Below, in pieces: positions 1 to 8,161 of a DNA stretch of 64,000 bases. The DNA is taken from NCBI RefSeq assembly GCF_000517025.1, contig NZ_KI912095.1, positions 105,772 through 169,771 on the forward strand, in the 5' to 3' direction. This stretch comes from Halonatronum saccharophilum DSM 13868. GTDB lineage: Bacteria; Bacillota; Halanaerobiia; Halobacteroidales; Halobacteroidaceae. Position 1 is the first letter of the stretch. Each line of letters starts with the position of its first letter. The notes beneath the pieces are model-generated. The model was not told where the DNA came from. It did not search any database and saw only the letters and a program-made list of their open reading frames with translations. Both the position numbers and the translations under genes were made by a program.

Positions 1-627
1 GAAAGATTAATGAAAGTATTAGGATTAAAAGCTATACAAAAGCGTAAATTCAAAGTTACAACAAATTCTAATCATAACCTGCCAATAAAAGATAATATTC
101 TTAACCGAGAATTTGATGTATCTCAAAAAAATAAAGTCTGGGTCTCAGACATCACATATATTCCTACTCAGGAAGGTTGGCTTTACCTTGCTGTCATAAT
201 AGATCTATATTCTCGTAAAGTTGTTGGTTGGTCAATGGATAGCACAATGAAAAAGAATCTTGTAATAAATGCTCTTAATATGGCTCTAAACAATCGCCAA
301 GTCTCAAGAGGACTTATATTTCATTCAGATCGAGGAAGTCAGTACGCTAGTATAGAATTTCAAGAACTATTAATTGAAAATGGATTTAAATCATCAATGA
401 GTCGTAAGGGTAATTGCTGGGATAATGGAGTGTCAGAAAGCTTTTTTGGAACATTGAAAACAGAATTAATTCATCATAATAACTATATAACAAGAGCTCA
501 AGCAAGAAGAGATATATTTGAATATATTGAAGTCTTTTACAATAGATTTAGAATGCACTCGACTTTAAATTATAAAAGTCCAGAAAAATACGAAAACGAG
601 AGAAAAGCCACTAAACTTAGTGTCTAA
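1..627 (+). CDS. IS3-family transposase OrfB (N-terminus outside window)
   Basis: This is the catalytic half of an IS3-family DDE transposase of the rve integrase-core fold, which cuts and rejoins the IS ends. The frame is open to base 1, so the true start (usually made by frameshifting from orfA) is upstream; the first internal ATG at 10 is not a credible start. The DDE triad is visible: Asp in VSDITYIP, Asp in FHSDRGSQY and Glu in [14 protein letters not shown], the last two about 35 residues apart as the family requires. The C-terminal [15 protein letters not shown] is the usual IS3 ending. The reading frame is intact in what is visible. Confidence 0.95.
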   Translation, partial: ERLMKVLGLKAIQKRKFKVTTNSNHNLPIKDNILNREFDVSQKNKVWVSDITYIPTQEGWLYLAVIIDLYSRKVVGWSMDSTMKKNLVINALNMALNNRQVSRGLIFHSDRGSQYASIEFQELLIENGFKSSMSRKGNCWDNGVSESFFGTLKTELIHHNNYITRAQARRDIFEYIEVFYNRFRMHSTLNYKSPEKYENERKATKLSV

Positions 628-645
628 TTTAATGGGGGAACCTCA
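1..645 (+). mobile_element. IS3-family insertion sequence, right end
   Basis: The window opens inside an IS3-type element; only the 3' part of its orfB and its right end are present. Just after the orfB stop lies a sequence (620-645) whose reverse complement starts TGAGGTTCCCCCATTA and ends GACAC. That matches the TGA..CCCC..GACAC style of IS3-group termini, so I place the element boundary at 645. A 3-bp target duplication would be gac (646-648), but the left end is outside the window and cannot be checked. The element interrupts the gene whose remnant follows. Confidence 0.8.
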
Positions 646-1036
646 GACTCATCTTGATTATATAGAGCAAGTATACGATTATGAATGTGAGCATGGTGAA
701 GTCGAAATAGAGCTTAACAATACAGAGGTAACGATAACAATCCCTATGATAATTGAATTCACCTTTGATGGGCGAGCCAATGGTTTTGAATTTACAGAGG
801 CGAAGGCAGAGTATGAATTCGATGTTGAATTTACTAAAGAGCTAGACAATGATGATGTGGATCTTATAAAGTGTGAAGTTGATGCAGAAGAATTAGCATG
901 TAGTATAAGTGAATGGGACTTCGATGGTGACACCAAGGAATTAAAAGTTGATGGTAGTGTTTCAGGAAATATTAAATGTGTTATAGCTGTACCAGAGCTT
1001 ATAGAGGTACAGGAGTGTGTAGTTGATCCTGATTAA
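646..1036 (+). pseudogene. 3' remnant of a gene interrupted by the IS3 element
   Basis: An open frame of about 130 codons runs out of the IS right end. Its only nominal start (GTG at 620) lies inside the IS terminus, so the native 5' end was lost to the insertion. The product is acidic, with alternating hydrophobic and charged residues (EVEIELNNTEVTITIP), suggesting beta-strands; it has three cysteines in its second half and no recognisable domain. It is followed by a strong terminator and then by a DUF11-type protein gene, so it may have been a related surface or spore protein. That relation is inference from position and composition. Confidence 0.6.
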
Positions 1037-1118
1037 TGATGAATGGTTTTAATAATATGTATCAAGTTTTAAAATTATAAATATAAATTATATTTAATTA
1101 GATTAAATTCATATTAAT

Positions 1119-1162
1119 CTCAAAAACCTCCTTATGATAGCTATCATAAGGAGGTTTTTGAG
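1119..1162. terminator. Perfect 22-bp inverted repeat, bidirectional terminator
   Basis: A loopless perfect palindrome: CTCAAAAACCTCCTTATGATAG followed directly by its reverse complement. The A/T-rich outer arms give a U-tract on either strand. It insulates the IS-damaged gene from the next one. Confidence 0.8.
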
Positions 1163-1182
1163 AAAAAATAATATATCAAAAT

Positions 1183-1210
1183 CACAAAAAAGTATATATT
1201 TCATATTATA
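1183..1210 (+). promoter_or_regulatory. Candidate sigma-K (late mother-cell) promoter
   Basis: CACA at 1183-1186, a 15-nt spacer, then CATATTATA at 1202-1210. This resembles the sigma-K consensus (AC-type -35, CATANNNTA -10). It lies about 30 bp before the start of the DUF11 gene and has the same CACA-15-CATA layout as the element before the SPOCS/LysM gene at 3986. Confidence 0.45.
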
Positions 1211-1240
1211 TAATGAACCAACAAGGAGGTGAGATAAAAG

Positions 1241-2638
1241 ATGGCAGAGAAATGTGAGCAGTGTCAATGTAAACCCTATGAGAATAAGTGTTGTTGTCCA
1301 GTAAAGGATGGTATTTTTGTAGCTCAGCCAGAGTGCCAACGTTTACCTGATGGGAGGGTAGTAAATAATCCCTGCTACTGTGTTGAGGGGGATATAAAGT
1401 GCTCCTTTTGGACCTATAAGGTAGTTACAAATTGTGATAGGGGCACTCGAGGTGTCAGTAGTATTGCTATTCCTATCTGTGAAGCTATACCAGCAGATAA
1501 TATCAGAGTCGAGGAGAAGGTAGATGGATGTGGAGAGTTTGAAGAGGTAGATACCTTTGAATTGAAGAGAACAGATCCTAACTATGGGGAGGCTTCAGAA
1601 GGATTTAGATTCTTAAAGATAGAGACTAACGACAGGTATGATAAAGGTGTCGCAGTAGACTATAGAATAAGAATCCATGGTAACTATCCAGTTGGAACCC
1701 AGCCTATCTCAGTTAAAGCAGGACCAAATATCTTAACCTTTGATTGTGATGATGACTGTTATCAAGTTCCAGCTTGCCCTGCAATCCCAAGATTATTTGT
1801 AGTCAAAGATTGTAAAGAAATTATAGAGGATAATATGGCAACCTTAAAATATAATATAACTGTCAGCAATACAGGTGATACAGACTTCGATGATGTGGAT
1901 ATATTAGATCGAATAACTTATGATGCTTCTAATATTGTCTTTGGAGCTATAAGTGTTGATCCTCAATTAGAGATAGATATAGTAGCCCCAGGGGTTATAG
2001 AGATTAGTGGTAGTCTTGGTGAGATAAATCGAGGAGAGTCAAAGCATATTAGTATAGAGGTTCCAATTATAAATGTGGAGACACCTAATAGATATCTAAT
2101 CAACAATACTGCAGTAGCTTCCTTTGAAGGTATAGAGGCCACAGATTCATGTATCTTAAATTTAGATGCAGTACAGTTGGCAGTAGATAAATGTTGTATT
2201 CAAGGGGCAACAGCCAATTCAAAAATATTTAGAATAATAGTCAATAATGTAGGACATTCGCCTCAGACTGATATAGGTATTAAAGATATAATGATAATAC
2301 CCCAAGAGGTAACAGTTAGATTTACTAACTTCGATGTATGTACAGCAACCTTTGCTGATGATGGCAGCCCAGTTCCTTTAAACACAGATATATCAGGGCG
2401 TGCTATTAATATAACTTGTAGTAATATAAATATACCGCAGGGTGGATCAGCAGTTAAGGAGATTAGTTTTAATGTGGTAGGAACTACAGCTATAAGCAGT
2501 CCAATAGAAATAATTAATACTATTCAAGATATAAACTTTTTAAATGAAGGTGAACAGATATTGCTAGGTGTAGATAATTTACCTGCAACTGCATCCGTAG
2601 CAATTATAGGAAATGTTGATTGTGAAGACCCTTGCTAA
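1241..2638 (+). CDS. Cys-rich DUF11-repeat protein, probable spore-surface protein
   Basis: The 465-residue protein starts at an ATG with a textbook site (AAGGAGGTGAG, about 8 nt spacing). Residues 1-60 are rich in cysteine (CEQCQC, CCCPV, CYC), which suggests disulfide or metal cross-linking. The rest is beta-rich, with two DUF11-like repeats at about 185-300 and 305-445 containing N-x-G-D/T-x-D-F motifs such as TVSNTGDTDFDDVDILD and IVNNVGHSPQTDIGI. There is no signal peptide or membrane segment, so it is more likely assembled from the mother-cell cytoplasm than secreted. With the sigma-K-like promoter and the nearby SPOCS protein, a coat or exosporium role is inferred. No enzymatic motif is visible. 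Confidence 0.7.
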   Translation: MAEKCEQCQCKPYENKCCCPVKDGIFVAQPECQRLPDGRVVNNPCYCVEGDIKCSFWTYKVVTNCDRGTRGVSSIAIPICEAIPADNIRVEEKVDGCGEFEEVDTFELKRTDPNYGEASEGFRFLKIETNDRYDKGVAVDYRIRIHGNYPVGTQPISVKAGPNILTFDCDDDCYQVPACPAIPRLFVVKDCKEIIEDNMATLKYNITVSNTGDTDFDDVDILDRITYDASNIVFGAISVDPQLEIDIVAPGVIEISGSLGEINRGESKHISIEVPIINVETPNRYLINNTAVASFEGIEATDSCILNLDAVQLAVDKCCIQGATANSKIFRIIVNNVGHSPQTDIGIKDIMIIPQEVTVRFTNFDVCTATFADDGSPVPLNTDISGRAINITCSNINIPQGGSAVKEISFNVVGTTAISSPIEIINTIQDINFLNEGEQILLGVDNLPATASVAIIGNVDCEDPC

Positions 2639-2856
2639 TTTTTGCTATAGAGAGTAAAAAAAGTAGTTTCCTGAGAGCTTATCTTAATTGTTAAAATTTA
2701 ATTTAACCCTTCTATCAAATAAGATAAAAGCATAAGATAAATAATGTATCGAAAAGATTATAGCTATTCATATCTATATTAATAAATAATAAGATTTATA
2801 AAATTTCAATTAGCTATATAAAAGTATTGCATATTAAAGATCAAGGAGGAAAAGGT

Positions 2857-3243
2857 ATGGAGGTACTAAAAAAAGATAGGTTTCAGGGTTATCCATCGGG
2901 GGTTAAAAGAGAGTTAAAGCTAAGGGTTGATCATTTATTTAATTCCTATCAAGATCAAAGGCCAGGTTATCTTTCTCTTAGGGTTAGTGATTATATGAAA
3001 GGGTTTGGAAGAGTAAGGTTCTATGGAGTTAAAGAGTTTGGAGAAGAGGTATCAGGAGAAGGGGTAAGGGTTTCAAAGGTCATAAATAAGTCAAAAGGAT
3101 CTTTGATTTTATTATTTAATATCAGTAAGTTGACTAAAAGTAGCCAGTTTACTGAGGATACGGTTGAAGGGGTTTTAACTTTGGATGGTAGCGAGATAGG
3201 TCGGATTAAGGTTGAGAGTAATCCAGCGATTTATTTGGGTTAA
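2857..3243 (+). CDS. Hypothetical protein, 128 aa
   Basis: I do not recognise this family. ATG 2857 is chosen because CAAGGAGGAAAAGGT sits directly before it; a longer frame from 2827 would bury that ribosome site inside the gene. The product is basic at the N-terminus and predicted alpha/beta, with no signal peptide, membrane helix or cysteine. The 218 bp upstream (2639-2856) are AT-rich and hold no clear promoter or hairpin. The gene ends just before a bidirectional terminator shared with the convergent gene. Confidence 0.6.
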   Translation: MEVLKKDRFQGYPSGVKRELKLRVDHLFNSYQDQRPGYLSLRVSDYMKGFGRVRFYGVKEFGEEVSGEGVRVSKVINKSKGSLILLFNISKLTKSSQFTEDTVEGVLTLDGSEIGRIKVESNPAIYLG

Positions 3244-3270
3244 AGATAATTTGATATTTTAATATAAAGA

Positions 3271-3307
3271 AAAGAACCTATCAATTAATTAATTGATAGG
3301 TTCTTTT
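3271..3307. terminator. Bidirectional terminator
   Basis: A perfect 15-bp palindrome, GAACCTATCAATTAA with its complement, flanked by A and T runs. It lies between two convergent genes and overlaps the last codon and stop of the minus-strand one. Confidence 0.85.
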
Positions 3308-3697
3308 TGTTATCTTTTTCCCATCTGGTATATAAAGGTTGAAAATTAGTCGGTTCTTATAAAAGTATCTTTTAGTAATTGTAAAGAGGTGGTATGAATT
3401 CTCTCTTCTATTACCAATGGTCTGAACTCGATGTGCTCTATAGAAGATGTCGTCAACCTTAAAGTTAGTCACTAGGATGAGCAGATTATTATTAAAGTCT
3501 ATAGGTTCAGTTTTGCTTATGTTATACATCCTAAATACTCTATCTTGTTCTCTATTGCTATCTATTATATATAGTTTGACACTATGTTCGTTGGCCCAAT
3601 TTTCAGCATCCATTATATTATTAATAGTTAAGGGAATATATTCGATAGCAGGATAAGGTAAAATCTCATTAGGATAACCCAAAGTTAATAAATCCAT
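3281..3697 (-). CDS. Hypothetical protein, 138 aa
   Basis: An unrecognised family. The ATG is preceded on the minus strand by AAAAGGAGGTGAAATA, an excellent ribosome site. The protein opens MDLLTLGYPNEILPYPAIEYIPL and is predicted mixed alpha/beta. It has no cysteine, signal peptide or membrane segment, and its C-terminus is basic. It stands alone between the convergent terminator and a complex intergenic repeat that abuts its ribosome site. A partner or function cannot be inferred. Confidence 0.6.
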   Translation of the reverse strand: MDLLTLGYPNEILPYPAIEYIPLTINNIMDAENWANEHSVKLYIIDSNREQDRVFRMYNISKTEPIDFNNNLLILVTNFKVDDIFYRAHRVQTIGNRRENSYHLFTITKRYFYKNRLIFNLYIPDGKKITKRTYQLIN

Positions 3698-3717
3698 TAT
3701 TTCACCTCCTTTTTTTA

Positions 3718-3871
3718 TTAATAAAGCAAAGCTTTATTAATAGTGTCAGTGTGAGTGTCTGTGTCTGTGTCAGTAAAAACCTCAGACCCATCAAAAGAGA
3801 GCTAGAGTTATGTCGAGTTTTGAACTAGCTCAGGACTCACAGCTCATAGCTAGTGGCACGATCGTGCCACT
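3718..3871. repeat. Composite intergenic hairpin repeat, copy 1
   Basis: The element has three parts. First is a TTAATAAAGC-AAA-GCTTTATTAA palindrome (3718-3740). Second is a run of degenerate GTGTCT/GTGTCA hexamers (3743-3774). Last, after TAGCT, is an AGTGGCAC-GATC-GTGCCACT hairpin (3852-3871). The same start and end modules occur in the element at 38322-38464, with a different arm sequence between. It fills most of the 356-bp gap between the divergent genes. Confidence 0.65.
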
Positions 3872-3985
3872 GCATAACTTATTTCTCAATATTGGAATAA
3901 GGGTCTAATCAAATATATATATATATTAATATATGCAAAGGAGTTGAAAAAAGGGATTATCCAATAATTGTAAGGTTAACTCATG

Positions 3986-4016
3986 CACATTTTAATTTCT
4001 CTTGCATATATTTATA
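3986..4016 (+). promoter_or_regulatory. Candidate sigma-K (late mother-cell) promoter
   Basis: CACA at 3986-3989, a 15-nt spacer, then CATATATTTATA starting at 4005. Spacing and sequence match the element upstream of the DUF11 gene at 1183, supporting joint expression late in sporulation. It lies about 40 bp before the SPOCS/LysM start. Confidence 0.4.
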
Positions 4017-4053
4017 AATGAAGGAAGCTAGTTATATAGGAAGGAGGAAAAAA

Positions 4054-5646
4054 ATGTCTATTAATTTTAAGGAAGAGATGGTAAGGGTAGAGTATTTAAT
4101 CGGTGAAGATACAGTACGTGAATCAATTACCCAAGAGGTAGAGATTCCAGTAGCAGCTAAGCCAGATATTGAAAGAATATTGGAGGTAAAGACCCAGCTT
4201 AGAAATATAGAGTATATGGTTGAAGATGGTGGAGTTACTATAGATGGAGTAATTGACATTGGAGTTATGTATGTAGCAGAAACTGTAGAGGGTGACCAAC
4301 CAGTTCACTTCTTTGAAGGGGAGATAACCTTTAGTAACTTTGTTGAGATTCCTGAAGCTGAAGCTGATATGAGTGCTTTTGCTGATGTTCATATTTTAAG
4401 GGCAAGTTATGATGTAGTCGATGAGCGTACCTTAAGGTTAACAGTTATAATTAGAAAGTTTGCTAAGGTATTTGATTATCGTCAAATCAATATTATCACT
4501 GATGTAACAGGGATTAGAAAGGATCTAGTAGAGAAAGAATTACTAAGGATAGAAAATGTAGTTGCCGAAGATGTTTATCAAGTAATTGTAGGTGGTATAG
4601 TTGATGTGCCAGATAGAAAGCCAGATATTGAGAGAGTACTGAAGGTAACAGGGGGGCTGGTAGAAGCAGATCGAGCAGATGTAACAGATGATGGGGTAAT
4701 AATAGATGGGGTCTTTGAAGGTGGAGTAATGTATGTAGCTGAGACTGTAGAGGGTGATCAACCAGTTCACTTTGCTGAAGGTCGTTTTGACTTCTCTGAG
4801 GTTGTTGATCTTCCTGGGGTAGATGAAGGTATGGCAGCTTTCACTAACATTAGAGTGAAGAGGTGGGATTATACTGTCCGGGCCGAGGGTAGACAGGTAG
4901 AGGTTAGAGCGGTAATTGAGGTCTTTGTTAAGGTGACTGAGCCTAAGCAGATGAAGGTTGTAACCAATATCTTAAGTGATAAGGTTGAAGTTGAGGAAAA
5001 ATTGCTTAGAGTAGAAGAGGTTATTGGTGAAAATACTGTAACAGAGACTATTACTGAAAACCTTATTGTACCAGATGTTAAGCCAGATATTGAAAGGATA
5101 CTAGAGGCCAATGCTCAGCTCTTTGACCCAACAGGTACTGTAGAAGAAGGAGGAGTATTGATAGAAGCCACCATTGAAGGTAGCGTTCTTTATGTAGCTG
5201 CTACCGTTGAAGGTGATCAACCAGTCCATTACTTCCGCCGTGAGATAGACTTTAGTAACTTTGTCAGTGTACCAGGTGCTGAGCCAGGGATGTCAAGTTA
5301 TATAAATGTAATACTTAAGAGAATCAGGGCCAACCGTTTAGGGCCAAGAACGGTAGAACTTTCCTTGACTTTAAGTAAGTTTGCTAAAGTTACTAACTTC
5401 AGACAGCTTACTATTGTTACTGATATAGTTGTAGTATCTCCAATAGTTGATAAGCCAGTTTGTGATCGTCCATCAAGAGTTGTTTATGTAGTCCAACCAG
5501 GCGATACCTTATATAAGATAGCTAGACGTTATAGAACTACCATAGATGCAATAGTAGATGCTAATAATTTGGTTAATCCAGACTATTTAGAGGTAGGGCA
5601 AAAGCTTGTAATACCAAAGTGCATCATAGATAAACCAAAAGGATAA
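4054..5646 (+). CDS. Triple SPOCS (DUF3794) protein with C-terminal LysM, SipL-like
   Basis: The ATG follows GGAAGGAGGAAAAAA; an in-frame ATG 36 nt upstream has no ribosome site. The 530-residue protein has three homologous blocks (about 8-155, 165-310, 320-465), each with the landmark ETVEGDQPVHF or a close variant followed by a FSNFV/FSEVV strand. They are DUF3794/SPOCS domains. A LysM domain ends the protein (YVVQPGDTLYKIARRY to VGQKLVIPK). In Clostridium, SipL (SPOCS + LysM) binds SpoIVA and anchors the coat on the forespore; the same architecture suggests a coat morphogenetic role here. There is no signal peptide, which fits mother-cell action. Confidence 0.8.
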   Translation: MSINFKEEMVRVEYLIGEDTVRESITQEVEIPVAAKPDIERILEVKTQLRNIEYMVEDGGVTIDGVIDIGVMYVAETVEGDQPVHFFEGEITFSNFVEIPEAEADMSAFADVHILRASYDVVDERTLRLTVIIRKFAKVFDYRQINIITDVTGIRKDLVEKELLRIENVVAEDVYQVIVGGIVDVPDRKPDIERVLKVTGGLVEADRADVTDDGVIIDGVFEGGVMYVAETVEGDQPVHFAEGRFDFSEVVDLPGVDEGMAAFTNIRVKRWDYTVRAEGRQVEVRAVIEVFVKVTEPKQMKVVTNILSDKVEVEEKLLRVEEVIGENTVTETITENLIVPDVKPDIERILEANAQLFDPTGTVEEGGVLIEATIEGSVLYVAATVEGDQPVHYFRREIDFSNFVSVPGAEPGMSSYINVILKRIRANRLGPRTVELSLTLSKFAKVTNFRQLTIVTDIVVVSPIVDKPVCDRPSRVVYVVQPGDTLYKIARRYRTTIDAIVDANNLVNPDYLEVGQKLVIPKCIIDKPKG

Positions 5647-5647
5647 G

Positions 5648-5680
5648 AAAATGCTGTGGGATTACCCACAGCATTTTTTA
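5648..5680. terminator. Bidirectional terminator
   Basis: AAAATGCTGTGGG-ATTA-CCCACAGCATTTTTT, between the convergent SPOCS/LysM and RNase J genes, with a T-tract on both strands. Confidence 0.9.
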
Positions 5681-7351
5681 TTTTTTGGGTACTTCCATTA
5701 TAATAGGTATTATCATAGGATTTCTTCTTGTTTCTTCATAGATATAGTCTCTTAGTGGATTCTTGATTTTAGACTTTAAGCTAGACCAATCGGTGATATT
5801 ATTTTCTTCACATTCTTTTAATACTTTAGTTAGCATTCTCTTTGCTTTTTCTATCAACTCCTGTGACTCCTTCATATAAACAAAGCCTCTAGATAGTATA
5901 TCTGGTCCAGCTAATATTTTCCCAGTTTTATGCTCGATTGTAGTTATAACCACTATCATACCATGCTCAGATAGTATTCGCCGATCTCTTAGGACTATAT
6001 TACCAACATCACCTACTCCAGATCCATCAATTAATACTTTACCAGTAGGGACAGAAGAAGAAAAATAACCCTTATCCTCTGAAACATTTAATCTCGATCC
6101 ATTTTTAGCAATAAAGATATTATCTTCTGCTATCCCTACCTCTTGTGCTAAAAGAGAGTGATGGTGAAGGTGTCTATACTCCCCATGAACAGGTATAAAG
6201 TACTTTGGCTTGGTCATATTAAGCATCATCTTTAGCTCTTCTTGATAGGCATGGCCAGAGGCATGAACATCAAGTTCTCTTCCGTAGATAACTTTGGCCC
6301 CTCTTTCAAAAAGCTGATTTATAGTATGGCCAACTGATCTCTCATTTCCAGGAATAGGGGTGGCAGACAAGAGAACTGTATCACCCTTATGGAGGTTAAT
6401 CTGTCTGTGATCACCTCTAGCTATTCTAGTAAGAGATGCCATGGTTTCACCTTGGCTACCAGTCATCATATAAACTACTTTATGGTCAGGTAAATTTTTA
6501 ATCTCTCTTATCTCTAATAACATATCATCAGGAAAGTCTAGATACCCTAGATCTTTAGCAATCTTAGTATTAGCAATCATACTGCGCCCAGAGATAGCTA
6601 TCTTACGACCTGTTTTATAGGCAGCATTGATGATCTGCTGTAATCTATCTAAATGGGAAGAGAAGGTAGCAACAATAATTCTGCCTCTAGTCTTAGAGAA
6701 AATTTCATTTATACTCTCTGCGACTACACTCTCAGAGATTGAATAACCCTTATGTTCTGCATTTGTACTATCTGAGAGTAAAGCTAGTACTCCTTTTTCC
6801 CCTATACTGGTTAGACTATTAAAATCTGTTGTATCATCATTAATAGGAGTTTGATCGAATTTGAAGTCACCAGTATAAAGAATTGTTCCAGAAGGGGTAT
6901 GAATACCCATTGCAACAGCATCTGGGATACTATGGTTTACTTTGATGAATTTAACTTGAAACGGATGAAGGTTTATTTGATCTCCAGCACTTATCTCTCT
7001 TAATTCAGTCTCTCTTAAGAGTTTATGCTCATCCAATTTCTTCTTAACCATTCCAAGAGTAAGTTTTGTTCCGTAGATAGGAACATTTATATCCCTAAGG
7101 AAGTAAGGGATTGCTCCAATATGATCCTCATGTCCATGGCTTATAAGTAGCCCCTTTATCTTATCTTTGTTTTCTTTTAGATAGGTGATATCAGGCATTA
7201 CTAAATCAATACCTAACATATCTTCAGTAGGGAACATAATCCCACAGTCTAATATCAGAATCTGATCATCATATTCGATTAGAATCATATTGTTACCTAT
7301 TTCTTCTCTACCTCCTAAAGGGATAATAGAGATCTCTTTGTTTTTACTCAT
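5678..7351 (-). CDS. rnj: Ribonuclease J
   Basis: A metallo-beta-lactamase/beta-CASP ribonuclease of 557 residues, the normal RNase J length, with endo- and 5'-3' exonuclease activity in mRNA decay and rRNA maturation. The zinc motif HGHEDH is at residues 72-77, after the conserved PLGGREEIGNN start and an LDCG strand. Further family marks are YTGDFKFDQ, SDSTNAE, TFSSHLDRLQQ and VHGEYRHL. Only one paralogue is visible, so J1 versus J2 cannot be decided. On the minus strand GAGGTGATTATAA precedes the ATG. The L,D-transpeptidase gene lies upstream on the same strand. Confidence 0.95.
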   Translation of the reverse strand: MSKNKEISIIPLGGREEIGNNMILIEYDDQILILDCGIMFPTEDMLGIDLVMPDITYLKENKDKIKGLLISHGHEDHIGAIPYFLRDINVPIYGTKLTLGMVKKKLDEHKLLRETELREISAGDQINLHPFQVKFIKVNHSIPDAVAMGIHTPSGTILYTGDFKFDQTPINDDTTDFNSLTSIGEKGVLALLSDSTNAEHKGYSISESVVAESINEIFSKTRGRIIVATFSSHLDRLQQIINAAYKTGRKIAISGRSMIANTKIAKDLGYLDFPDDMLLEIREIKNLPDHKVVYMMTGSQGETMASLTRIARGDHRQINLHKGDTVLLSATPIPGNERSVGHTINQLFERGAKVIYGRELDVHASGHAYQEELKMMLNMTKPKYFIPVHGEYRHLHHHSLLAQEVGIAEDNIFIAKNGSRLNVSEDKGYFSSSVPTGKVLIDGSGVGDVGNIVLRDRRILSEHGMIVVITTIEHKTGKILAGPDILSRGFVYMKESQELIEKAKRMLTKVLKECEENNITDWSSLKSKIKNPLRDYIYEETRRNPMIIPIIMEVPKK

Positions 7352-7409
7352 TTATAATCACCTCAATTATTATTATATACATAATTACAATATTTATCCT
7401 AATGCCAGG

Positions 7410-7925
7410 TTAATAGGGTATCTTAATTTTCTGACCTGGATGGATAAGGTTTTTATTACTAATTCTATTTATTTTGATAATCTCCTCTATTGTTGTATTA
7501 AATCTTTTAGCAATTTTGTAGAGAGTATCACCTGGCTGTATTGTATAGTATTTAAAATTTTCATAATCTTTATCCCGTTTTGTAGAGTTAGATTTAATTT
7601 TTATCTCAGTTCCAACTTGAACTTGATCATAAAGGTACTCAGCATCATGATTATACATTCTAACACATCCTTTTGAAACAGCTTTCCCAATTGACCAAGG
7701 TGCGTTTGTTCCGTGTATTCCATGCATCCGATGAGTAAATTGCATCCAACGTGTACCTAAAGCTTTATTATATGGATTTTTGGTCATATTAATAATGTGG
7801 AAGGTTCCAGTAGGGGTAGGAGCATCTGCCTTTCCTATAGCAACAGGAAAAGATCTAAGCATTTTATCACCTTCATAAAGGTATAGTCTCCTTTCGTTTA
7901 AAATGATTACTATTCTTTTCATCAT
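7410..7925 (-). CDS. L,D-transpeptidase (YkuD) with C-terminal LysM
   Basis: The product cross-links or remodels peptidoglycan. The YkuD domain (about 3-115) carries the HGxxG...SKGCVRM signature, with the nucleophile Cys87 counted from the ATG at 7925. A LysM domain (about 125-171, IQPGDTLYKIAKRF to HPGQKIKIPY) anchors it to the wall. LysM usually precedes YkuD in Bacillus YkuD, so the order is reversed. AAAAGGAGG lies 5 nt before ATG 7925 and 8 nt before a second ATG at 7922; either could be the start. No signal peptide is visible, as also seen in spore-associated YkuD proteins. Confidence 0.9.
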   Translation of the reverse strand: MMKRIVIILNERRLYLYEGDKMLRSFPVAIGKADAPTPTGTFHIINMTKNPYNKALGTRWMQFTHRMHGIHGTNAPWSIGKAVSKGCVRMYNHDAEYLYDQVQVGTEIKIKSNSTKRDKDYENFKYYTIQPGDTLYKIAKRFNTTIEEIIKINRISNKNLIHPGQKIKIPY

Positions 7926-8161
7926 TAACACCTCCTTTTAAATAATTTTGTTTTTCAATTAAGAGGAAAAGAATTAAATTTGTTTAAATTAAGATACAAA
8001 GTAATATAAAATCAAAGCCTTGCTTTATTTTATCCTGAGCTCAGTTTCCTGTTACCATTATATTCATAAAATGAAAGAAGAGTTAAAGGATATGAATTAC
8101 TTTTTATAAATTGGTTAAACTAATCTTTAGGCTTAAAATTAAATCGTTTTGGAGGAGAGAG

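Noticed and set aside
2807-2838. Third sigma-K-like promoter before the 128-aa gene
   Set aside because: CATATTAAA at 2830 lacks a -35 AC element at the right distance and lies too close to the ribosome site for a normal start point.
3447-3656. Plus-strand hydrophobic ORF opposite the 138-aa gene
   Set aside because: It is antisense to a gene with a strong ribosome site, has no site of its own and its hydrophobicity follows from the complementary codons.
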